NCBI GenBank assembly: GCA_030141605.1
Contig: JAQGDQ010000217.1
Location: forward strand, 186,001-250,000
Length of the DNA stretch: 64,000 nucleotides
Source: Tubiluchus corallicola
Taxonomy: Eukaryota; Priapulida; Priapulimorpha; Priapulimorphida; Tubiluchidae
Direction: 5' to 3'
Position numbers and translations under genes: made by a program. The notes under the pieces are model-generated. The model was given only the letters and a program-made list of their open reading frames with translations, searched no databases and was not told the DNA's origin. This document shows positions 40,301-49,275 of this stretch, in pieces (the stretch's first letter is position 1; the number at the start of each line of letters is the position of its first letter).

Positions 40301-43300
40301 TCGGAGCTTTGATTCGATCCGATTTGTTGAAGCTATTTTATTTCCTAATTGATTTGGTAGAGTTTCTTTTTTAATTTTGCTTAGCTTCGGCTGCAGAGGC
40401 AATTCAGTAGCATTTTGTTACAAAGAATTTTATACAATCTTTCACCCTTTATTTTTCGGAAGTTTTTTGTCCTACTTGAAATATGCCAATGTCACCACTT
40501 TCAGTTTCACCTTGTCTAACTCCTGAAGTCCAAGCACACACCACATTACGAGTTAAACTGCTAGTTTCAACAAAAATGATAAAATTCCTTGTATTACTTT
40601 AACTGAATGCTGCACATAATGTGTTTTACCGAACACGGTTTGATAACTACTCACAGTGTTATTGTAGAATTCTGTCAACCATGCTGCTCAGACTAGAGTA
40701 AAGCTGGACCAATCATTTTATTTATGATTATTCACAGTACATTTTGTCAGTTACTCTCAGTTACAGCAAAATGATCTGTTAGTCACTGGCATTTGTTGCA
40801 AAATAACTAGATCATAGTTTTTTTTATTGCAAATCATGCTGCTTAGATGGGCATCTGTAGAAAAAGCAAAACGTAAAATAATGTCTGCTACATTTCCCTG
40901 TTATAATCCAGGGGCTTCTAATAGTTACATGGTTTCTTGTGTATTTATAGTACAGTGACATGCTTTCTTGCATTTTTATACTACAATGATATTATAAATG
41001 TGTTAGATTCTGTGATTTTTACTACTGTGTTGTTTTTTGCGAATTTTATTTACTCTGTGATTATTTTCATTTGCTTGTATTTTTAGTGAATACCTAGGTA
41101 ACAAACTCCAAACAGAATTAGTATTTTGTGATTGTTGCAGTTTTTGTTTTTCACCTGTTCAAAGGTAATCCATGCTGTGATTGTGATTTGAAATGTCTTG
41201 TACCTTTTTATTTTCTTTACTGTGGCATTTTTTATTAATTGTGGGCCAACATATTCTTGTGTTTAGAAATTATCTCCATGTTAGGAAGACTGTATTTTTG
41301 TTTGTAATTTTTAGGTTAAACACCATAAAGGATGTGTCTTGTAGCATTTCATGTCTTGGACGCAATGGGGCTTTCCCCAGTTTACACTGTGGTATTTGCC
41401 TGGCTTTGTTTCACCCGGAATGTGTAGGCTTAACTGGTAAAGTGCAGCCTGTTTTTGTGTGCGCGGTAAGTGTCTCCAAATTATTGTTGTTACATAAAAA
41501 TAATGTTTGCAGAATCATAGAACTGTTACAGTCAGTTCGATAAGCATATACAAGTAATTATCAAATCCTTTAATTTTTGGTGTCCTAAGTAATTTACCTA
41601 TATAGTTTAAACACATTTAAACACAGTTTTTTCACTTTCAGAAATGTTTACGCGATCATAGTCATGTGGGTGGTAATGTTTCAATGGCAAATAAGTGGAA
41701 TGTTCAGTCAGCCTCCAAACCAGTTTCCACTTCGCCTGTTACGCCGCTTACAAGTGGCCATTTTGCAACAACAGTTGCGGCTCCTGTCTCCCCACTCACC
41801 AACCTTCCGCCTCCTCCACCATTGAAAGTGGGTGCTGCTTTTTCCTTACAGACTGTTAGAACTTCTGGTTCTGTTCATCCAATGAGACCACCAGTTTTGC
41901 AGTCAAGAAACTCTATACCTTCAGCTGTTACATTACAACATGTAAGGCCTCCAGCTCTCACCCAAGCGACAAAACCGCCAATGCTGACATCAGTTACGTC
42001 TCTTGGTTCACCAGTGGTTGCTGAAGCATTACCACAACTGACACCTCGGCCAACTCTTTCCACAATTTCACCAGCTACTTCTCCAAAAGTTGTTTCTGTT
42101 GCGACTTTGAATCAGGTATGATTTTCAGTTCATTATTTTAATTTGCTTCACATAGTTTTTTCTGATTAATTCAAAATCAAATCAAAGGCATAAATATTAA
42201 GTTAAATTTGTATAAATTAAATAAATTTTGTAATTTGTGTTAAGAAAGTGATGTTCTTATATTTTTCAGACTCCAAGGTTTTCTCAGTCGCAGCCAAATT
42301 TTGTCTTGCAGCCTAACCAGAACTATGTGGTTCAAAATGGTAGGGTTATAACGGGAGCAGGAAACATGCCTGGCACTATGTTTTTTTCTAATCCAAATCC
42401 TGTTCGCCCTGCTGTACCGGCGGTAGCATTTTCTCTCCCTTATACACTGGCAACGCCCTCTTTAACTCAAACGGTGCCTGCAACCAATGTCACTTCTAGA
42501 ATACAGACACATATGACGCAACCACAGAGTAGTGCTGTACCATCAATGACTGTCTCTATAAAAGTACCAAGTAATGGACCTGCCACTTCAAAAGCTCTGT
42601 CATCTGTTGCTCAGCAACAAGTGCCTAATTCTAGTGTTAGGCAGAAAGAGAAATTCAGAGCGAAGCGTTTAGGTGTTAACCCAGCTGCATGCCATATACA
42701 GAAGCTACACGCAGGTTACGATGTGCTCCTGCATGTGTTCTATCATTTGAACTATGCTGATCTGTTACGAGCTAGCTGTGTTTGCCGAATATGGCACAAT
42801 GTAATAAAGGATGCTTCTGTGGTAAGATGATTTACGGTTGTTGCAGTTTTGTTCGATTCTAGAGTTAAGGAAACTTACAAAGTAAATTTTAATGTGTTAA
42901 AGTCTCGATTTTTGCTGTACAGCTTAATTGTTGGAATTTTTTTCAAATTAGTTAAGAATGGTACAGTGTACAGCTTAGGATCTCGGTTGTGCATGATTTG
43001 CAAAAACTACGTCTCATATCCAAAAATACAGTTTCGGTCAGTTTAAGACCATTTAAGATCAAAAGTTAGCCTCGGAAAATTTAAAGCCCCCTAATGTCAA
43101 AGTTGCATGGCTGGAGTTATAGAACTTAATCGTCAGAAAAATTGTGCTTTTGCAAAATTTCCCAATTGGAATTACTGCTTCTTTGCACAGTACTTTTTCC
43201 ATTTCAGTGGAGAACAATTCGTTTAAAAGATTCCAGTTTTCGTAGTTGGGGTGGATTACTTAGACGAATGAAGAAGTACAATACAGTTCATTTGGTATGA

Positions 43301-46300
43301 AAGTCGTATATCGTTTATTTGTCATATACATTTGAGTTGCATGCTGTGGTTGTTGCTAGTGCTGATATTATCTTTTAGCTGTAAAAATTCGACAGGTAAA
43401 AAGTTACTAGTTTATTTTCATTTTTAGGATTTCCAAGATGTGAGAATATTGACGAACCCACCTAGCATGCTCTGGCAAGCTGTGCCAGAAATTATAGAAT
43501 CTGCTCTTAGTTTGAAACGCATTAACTTTGGAAAGGTATGTTGCATTCTATAAAGTAAGAGTGTCAAAACTGAGTATCTTTTGTGCTGATGATGTGACCA
43601 TATATTTATAAAATAGGATAGTTGGAATAGAAATCTTTTTCACTATGCTAGCTTGATAGCTTCTAAGTAGGATTTTGCCTTCACTCTGCATTTTCTCATT
43701 TATCAGTTTTACATGGTGGTAGTATGCTTTCGCCTATATTGTAATATATGAGTGTTCTTTCTTGCTTATAATGCAAATTCTAAATGCGGTTGTGGTTTAT
43801 TCATAAATTTAAGTCGCAATTTCAGTTTTTTTAAAGTGGTTTTCATAGTGCCCAATTGTTCTGAATAAATACCAGACTTAGTCGAATTAGTGAATACGGA
43901 ATGGCAACACTTTAATTTGTATTATATCATAGTTGTAAACCAGTGGTTCCAAAACTCATTATCTCGTGACTCAACTTCACTGTGCGAGATGAAACTGCAA
44001 TCCCTTCTGAGTGCACTAACTACACTGATCAAACTAAACATCAAAATGCGTTCATCAAGCTTGATTATCTTTTGTTAACTGTATTTGTTTGCAAAGTTTA
44101 TTTATTACATTAGGGCTTACGTTTAGGAATTAATTTTACAGTTCGTTAATGTGACGAATGGGCTTGCTTATTGCCCGAGACCAGCATAATCGAGTTCAGT
44201 GTTGAACAAAGAGATAATTACAATATGTTTACTTTCCAGTTTCAGTCGCTTTCTCTTAGTTTTCACTGTGCCATCATGGAAAATCCTCTCAACATAGATA
44301 GATAATTTGATGGCTAAGTACTTTCAGCATTTTGATTGCTCTTTTTGACAAATGACTGCAAAACTGCGATCAAATATTTTTTTTCTGACTGGCCAGAAAC
44401 TCCACAAACTATTCACACAACACAGTTTATACAAAGTTAATACTAAACTGAACGAGCAGATTTACACTCGACACATTGTAGATATACAGAATTGCAAACC
44501 TAAGCCTAAGCCTAATAAGTATGAATTTTCTTACTTGGGAGAGCCCTTTGGCTTATTAACTGTAGGACTGTGTTTGATTCGTTTGCACCTTGCCAAGAAG
44601 CATTCGCGAAATGCCAAAGCCGGAAAATGCTACTTCTTGGTTATTTCGGAAAGGCTCACAACTCATTGAAAAGTGCCTTGTAACTTTAGGTTTGCCAACC
44701 ACCATTGTGAATGAGTTACTTGTTAAACATTGATTACGAGTTCGAATACTTGCATTTTTTTATTTTTTTTAATTTGGTAGTTGTGAAAAGTTGAAAGAAT
44801 TGCACAGTTCAAAATGTTATTCATTTTGCAGGTTCCATCGTCAGTTTTGTTGAAATTTGTTTACTCGCCCAGCATATGTAAACAGTTGAAAGAATTGACT
44901 GCAGATGCAATCATAGAAAACCCAGATTCGACAGCAGCTTGGTATGAGCATGTACATTAAGAACGTGTAGTTGTGTGTATTTACGGGAAACTAGCTGAGT
45001 TGAACATACTTTGCTATATAATTTTCATTTAGAACAGCTGGTGCTTTATATCTTACGATTTATAAGATGACTGGTAAAGGTAGAAGGGAGAATGAAAGGG
45101 AGGAGAGTGAGATTGAGGGGTGAGAGAGGCAGTGAGGGTAGGAATGGTGCAAGCAGCAACTTGTGAGTGAATTGCAAGAGGGAAAGATAGACTGCAAGAC
45201 AAAGAGTAATTGTTTACCTGAATAAAATCGTCCAATTGTCCCAATGGTTTTTTTAGGTGTAATGTGATAAAGTTTGATATTGGAAAGTTTAGCAATATGC
45301 AAAACCTGCAGGAGTTGAAAATTCGAGCCCTAACAGGAATGCAGTCCCCTTCTTTCCAATTCAGTGGTGGGATGGAGGTGCTGCCATCTTTAAAGCATCT
45401 ACGAAAATTGGTATGGTGTTACTATGCTGTTCCGCTAATTATGCTTTTGCAAAAAGTGTCAGTGTTTGTGTATTGTCAGTCAAGAATCTTCCATACTTTT
45501 GCTTTATAGATTAGCCACATTTCAAATTTTCATGACAAAATACTAGGGTTTTATTGTAAATTTTTATCTGTTATGTGGCTTGTGACATTATAGGGCTACA
45601 CTTGTGTTATAAAGAAATTAAGGTCATTCTAGTTATTGTTTTTCTGTTGAAATAGATTTTTTGTTTTAATTTTATCCCATTTCAGAATTAAAATAAATTT
45701 GCATTATATTTGTTAATTTATTTATCTGTTTCTCATATTTTATTTTTTTGGAGAGGATGTTTAGTCCATAACTGCAATGTAAATTATATTGTCTTGCTGT
45801 TATCTGCAAATCTATCATGATAGATTTACTACTAACAACCATTTTTTCTGTTCCAGTCACTTACGAATTTAAGAGATATTCGTGAGCAAGAGTTCAGTTT
45901 TCTAGGCGAAATGTTAGAGTTGGAATCACTAGAGCTGGGTGACTGCCGAACATGGAGCTCAGAAGTATGTGAGCTCTTGAACTTTTATCTGATCTGCAGC
46001 TTCTTAAGGCAGTGTTTTTCAACCAGTGTGCCGCGGCACGCTGATGTGCCGTGAAAGATCATCAGGTGTGCCGTGGGAAATTATCTAATATCACCTAATT
46101 AACCATTGTCGGGGGTCTGTGCTGTAATAAACTGTGGCCGATAATGTAAAACTCTTTTATTTCAGTGGGTGGCAGCAGAGAGCGATAAATGCCTGTAAAG
46201 TCAATAGAGTTAGTGTTTATGTACAGCATCATTACTTGAAATATACTTGACTCTCAAAACACTGCGGGATTGAATGATAAACAAGAGAATTATCGCTGTT

Positions 46301-49275
46301 GTATGTTTGCTTAGTAAATTCGTATACAGTTTACTTTGAGCACATAACTGGTTTAGATATACCATAGTTTAGGTTTGCTATATATACAAATGTAAATGTG
46401 TTGCGGGCAATCAACCACAGACAGCTTCATTAATATAGTAAGTTTTCATGCTTCTTTAGAACTATCAATCGACTTGATCAGGCGTAATTGTAGGGCCAAA
46501 GAATTATACAATTTGGAGGCAGGAGACGTGAACGATTATGTGACTAGCCTGCTACGTGAGACTTCAAGATTTCACCACTTTCTGTGCTGACGCATAAGTC
46601 AGAATGGTCACGTGACCGCCTATTGTTTCAACACGCACGTGTCTGTAAATGGTGGTGGTGCCCGAGGATTTTGGAAATGTAAAAAATGTGCCGTGGCTCA
46701 AAAAAGGTTGAAAATCACTGTCTTAACGGGTTGTCCACATACAAGATTTTGGGTCGTTTATAGAGTATTGTAAAAAATTGACAGATGTCTTACAGTGACC
46801 TCATTAGGCAAACGTATCGTTTCCTTTTCTTTTTGAGTAATTCAATAAAGTTCTTGCTGTTGAGCATTCACCATTTTTATTTTATTGTTGTGATGCAGTT
46901 GGCTAAACTCTAGTGTTTTTTGGCTAATTGTTGAATATTCTTACATTTGTACATACTTTAACTAACATGGTTTCTGTACTGTGGCAAGAAAGTTATTTTT
47001 TTAATCAAATTTAGCATTTTTTTGAGGATTAAAATAACGCGGACAGTCTGATAATTTAAAACTATGCGATCTAATTGTAGAAATTGAATCTTATTTTTGT
47101 ATTGAACAAATATTTGTGTTCAAAGTTCAATTTGTTTGTAATTATTTTTCCGATAAATTTGAATTCACAGCAACATTGCGTAACATACACTTTATTTACA
47201 AGCACATGTTATTTCTTTTTGCCCTAGCAGTCAAGCAGTTATCGAAATCATTCTGTAATGACTACAATGTTTAAATTGGATTGTATCTAAACAGCTAGTT
47301 TATTTTATGATTATTGCAAAATTCTGCCTGCTCACTGGTTGCTAGACGTGATCATGTTTCTGTGAACCATCCACCGCATAAGGTTCACCACCAGTTGATT
47401 TTTATAGTGCATAATCAATTTTTTATCACATATTTATTGGGTGATATATCATCTATTATTTATTGTTAGCCACAATCATTTATTGTTTTTTACCAGTAAA
47501 GAGTGAAATGTATAACTGTGAACATTAAAAGTTAAGAGTGGGAAAACATACTTGTGAAACAGCATGTTTAAATTCCTCTTTGGTGGGTGTTACTTTTGTA
47601 GGCTTATAGCAGTTTCTGTGTAAATTTTCATTTGGATTTAACTAGAATTTTTAAGCTTTGCCCGACACTATTTAAATCTCATTTCATAACATTTTAAATG
47701 TTTTGTGTTGTTCCGTTATAGTGTGCATTTGTAAATACATATGCATTCTGAAAAAAATACTTTACACTGATATTTAAGAAATAATTCACTTACTTTTGCA
47801 GACTTATTATGAACTAGGTAAGCTGGTGAAACTCAGGCATCTCCACTTGGAGGCAGGAGGAGAGATTCCTGACGTAGGACTTGCAGATGCCATACACAAC
47901 ATGCATGAGTATGTATCAGAGTCGTCTGATAATCCTCTAAAACACTTACTGTCAGGAGATAAAGGAAAATTATAATATGTAGCATTTTAAGGCAGCTTTT
48001 GGATGTTGAATGTTTGTTTACATGCAAACAGTATCAGGTTAGCAAGCTAACTGAATATTGTGTTCAAGCTTTCATATGTAACTAAACCTTGTACACACCA
48101 ATTTGTAATGAATACAGTGAAATTCGTGTATTGATATTTCAAACAGCTGTTCTATGCACATAACGCACCGAGAACTAAACAAAACAGTACGTCCTCTCAG
48201 TGAGTCTAACTATATATGTTTTGGGAAAATTTCAATTAGACACTAACACTGATTGATATGACAAGAGGCTGTAGGCAAATTTCTTTCGTAAAAATTTTGC
48301 ACTTTTACGCTTGCAGTCAAGTAGGGTAAGGCGCAAATGAGTTGTGCGCTTGATAGAGACACAGTTTTCAGCAATTATCAGTCGAGAGACAAAAACATTA
48401 ATATCGTGCGCAGTTTTATTTTACTAGCGGGATTTTTGAACAGATTAACATAGCAAATAGTATTTTAGTGCTTCATATTAGGCAAAAATGTTGATGTTAA
48501 AGTAAAAACTGCTTTGAGCAAGTCAAAAAAGTCGTATTTAAAATGAAAAAAGTTGGCAAATGTTCAGCCTCGTTGAATTGAAATGTCTCTAAATGGAGTG
48601 TCGTTAAGTGATGACACAGCGCTTTTATTATTTTTTCTATAAATTAAGAGTTGATGTCTTTTCATTCCAGATTAGCGACCCTTGAGCTCATTATGTTTAC
48701 AGTACCAGACACGTTGATATCTGTGCTCCCTCAACTTCCAAATTTGCGTAATCTCAGCATATGGCCCGATGTTGAACAGGTAAGTAATCGCTCAGCGTGT
48801 TCTACTAGATGTAAAATTTAATTATTCTCTTGCCTGATATACATATCTATGTACTGGTAGTTGTTAAAAAAGTTATTGAAAATTGTTTCTCTGCATATTT
48901 TGTGTTGTAGATATGCATTTTTCATGGCATTCAAAAATATTTCATTGATGCTTATTTATAATGTTCATCTATATTTTTCAGGCTGATGTCATTAATACAA
49001 ACGTCTTCTGTCTTGTTATGTGTTTGCCAAAACTGAAACGTTTTGACTGGGGCGTGGCTTGTGAAACCGACAAACTGGGGCAGCAGACAATTACTGCGAT
49101 ACCTTTTCTTCCCTTAAATGAATGGTCTGTTCCAAACATTCCGGGTTTGGCACTTGGCCGGGATGCAACCACGATGTCCGTTACCCAGCTCATGGAAAAT
49201 CTTTGCCCGGTTTTACCGAAGACAAAGATTCGTGTATTGCGAGTTCCAATCGTGAAGTCACCAAAGACGAAATAA
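28315..49275 (+). CDS. MBD-PHD-F-box-LRR protein with alternative MBD exons
   Basis: Exons: 28315-29305, 32923-33102, one of 37266-37357 or 37511-37632, 38742-38769, 39016-39143, 39303-39859, 41315-41465, 41642-42115, 42270-42821, 43208-43294, 43428-43535, 44832-44941, 45257-45410, 45857-45964, 47802-47908, 48671-48779, 48982-49275. Phases agree throughout, giving 1,409 or 1,419 aa. Start context AATCATGG is strong. Order by residue: acidic Ser-rich disordered region 1-330; MBD about 390-450 (DRGWKR, DVYYYTP, RSNVQVAQHLQEAGI); Lys-rich linker with three QKAVKSF repeats; PHD-like C/H finger about 663-713; Pro/Thr/Ser-rich linker; F-box about 1005-1055 (ADLLRASCVCRIWHNVIKDA, then SVWRTIRL); LRR-like repeats to the end. 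F-box proteins recruit targets to SCF ubiquitin ligases; MBDs bind methylated CpG; KDM2/FBXL19 have CXXC-PHD-F-box-LRR. A methyl-CpG-targeted SCF adaptor is my inference. I do not recognise a named orthologue. Confidence 0.87.
29306..32922 (+). other. First large intron of the MBD/F-box gene
   Basis: AT-rich intron without a domain-bearing exon, apart from the candidate 54-nt cassette at 30298-30351. The long open frame at 30253-30759 is not gene-like beyond that short stretch. Confidence 0.5.
30298..30351 (+). other. Candidate in-frame cassette exon (18 codons)
   Basis: Preceded by GTGACGTCTTGCAG and followed by GTTAGT. Read in the phase left by the exon ending at 29305, it encodes ASESRSLQKRPDSETEI flanked by split codons. 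It ends in the phase needed by the exon at 32923. Its length is a multiple of three and it contains no stop, so it could be skipped or included freely. The composition fits the hydrophilic linker. No independent conservation evidence. Confidence 0.4.
33583..33721 (+). repeat. Polypyrimidine (CT)n-rich tract
   Basis: About 140 bases dominated by CT and CTTT units, with a short GT run inside. It gives spurious Ser/Leu/Phe-rich open frames. It is far from any exon in this intron. Confidence 0.85.
34525..35000. mobile_element. TIR element enclosing an unidentified open segment
   Basis: The left end CGGGGATTCGGATTTTTGTG (continuing GACACC) is mirrored by a right end whose reverse complement is CGGGGTGCTTGATTTTTGTG (continuing GACGCC). 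The same TTTTTA is found directly outside both ends (34519-34524 and 35001-35006), a plausible 6-bp target duplication, though low in complexity. The interior is less AT-rich than its surroundings and has long open frames on both strands (34542-34949 plus, 34617-34985 minus) with no domain I recognise. Further GTGGACA-type motifs near the ends suggest subterminal repeats. Confidence 0.55.
36183..36480 (-). pseudogene. Non-LTR retrotransposon RT C-terminal fragment
   Basis: Minus-strand frames, with breaks, read segments typical of the region after the LINE reverse transcriptase palm: an IRPH...ANVVWGP-like stretch, APSIIQQLGL-like residues, then KLNIPSLKRRRQRSDMIQV, matching the common KLNLPSLKYRR-RGDMI-VYKI pattern. 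It is short, frameshifted and without catalytic residues, so a dead fragment inside an intron. Confidence 0.75.
37266..37357 (+). other. Alternative MBD exon a
   Basis: Preceded by GTGCAATTGTTTTAG, followed by GTATGT. Entering in phase 1 from the exon ending at 33102, it reads GWKRILSHRSGAADPKIRAD then VYYYTPQNKQL, and exits in phase 0 to the exon at 38742 (RSNVQVAQH). This is the beta-sheet and L1 half of an MBD. The Arg of GWKR corresponds to MeCP2 Arg111, the Asp and first Tyr of DVY to Asp121 and Tyr123, and the Arg of RSN in the shared exon to Arg133. The DNA-contacting positions are therefore kept. Confidence 0.88.
37511..37632 (+). other. Alternative MBD exon b
   Basis: Preceded by AACTGTGTGCTTGTTAG, followed by GTATAA. 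It also enters in phase 1 and exits in phase 0. It reads GWSREFVYRAYASAENETVA, then QELKLKKGFDVYYYTPDRVK and a final L. It is ten codons longer than exon a, with all the extra length in the L1 loop between the two conserved strands, which contacts DNA in known MBDs. Splicing a to b shifts the frame and reaches a stop within exon b, so the two exons are incompatible in one coding mRNA. Confidence 0.88.
38249..38301. repeat. Near-perfect palindrome (hairpin)
   Basis: The left arm ATTGCAAAAATGTGTTACAC continues GTAAAA. It pairs with a right arm whose reverse complement is ATTGCAAAATGTGTTACATG, continuing TAAAA. There is essentially no loop. The RNA would form a stable stem of about 25 bp with one bulge. 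Confidence 0.85.
38303..38346. repeat. CA/CG-rich microsatellite
   Basis: An alternating purine-pyrimidine run of ACAC, GCAC and ATAC units directly abutting the palindrome. Alternating purine-pyrimidine DNA of this type can adopt Z-form. Confidence 0.85.
39860..41314 (+). other. Intron before the PHD exon
   Basis: 1.5-kb AT-rich intron without a recognised exon or element. A short GATTCG/TCGGAGC-rich patch near 40265-40330 stands out by composition only. Confidence 0.5.
43941..44707. mobile_element. Possible hAT-like element (weak)
   Basis: The left edge CAGTGGTTCCAAAACTC resembles the CAGTGGTTCTCAAAC start common to hAT elements. About 0.77 kb on, GGTTTGCCAACCACCATTG resembles an inverted partner. 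The ends match only partly and I found no 8-bp target duplication. An open frame at 44352-44669 has no recognised domain. It lies in the intron 43536-44831. Confidence 0.3.
45058..45205 (+). repeat. Purine-rich (GA) tract
   Basis: About 150 bases dominated by G and A, ending about 50 bases upstream of the exon at 45257. Low-complexity composition; no coding role seen. Confidence 0.65.
46010..46720. mobile_element. hAT-superfamily non-autonomous element with target duplication
   Basis: The left terminus CAGTGTTTTTCAACC is the inverted partner of the right terminus GGTTGAAAATCACTG, with one mismatch. Immediately outside are TCTTAAGG (46002-46009) and TCTTAACG (46721-46728), an 8-bp duplication with a single difference, the hallmark of hAT transposition. 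Subterminal repeats of the GTGCCG type (GTGTGCCGCGGCAC, GGTGTGCCGTGGGAAATT left; AATGTGCCGTGGCTC right) resemble hAT families known from vertebrates. At 711 bp without a recognisable transposase or BED finger it is non-autonomous. It sits in the intron 45965-47801 of the MBD/F-box gene. Confidence 0.88.
48320..48615 (+). mobile_element. Possible third, partial copy of the 61269-type MITE
   Basis: The right part reads TTGAAATGTCTCTAAATGGA then GTGTCGTTAAGTGATGAC, similar to the right end of the 61269-62130 element. The left part is not alignable by eye, so this is tentative. Confidence 0.3.

Noticed and set aside
40265-40345. GATTCG/TCGGAGC-rich patches, also near 63090 and 8940
   Set aside because: They look similar in composition but do not align convincingly as one repeat family by eye.
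44352-44669. 105-codon open frame in an intron of the F-box gene
   Set aside because: No recognisable domain. It may be part of the weak hAT-like element, but no transposase motif could be seen.
46396-46590. Open frame within the hAT element as a transposase remnant
   Set aside because: 64 codons without BED finger, RNase-H-like or hATC dimerisation motifs that I can recognise.
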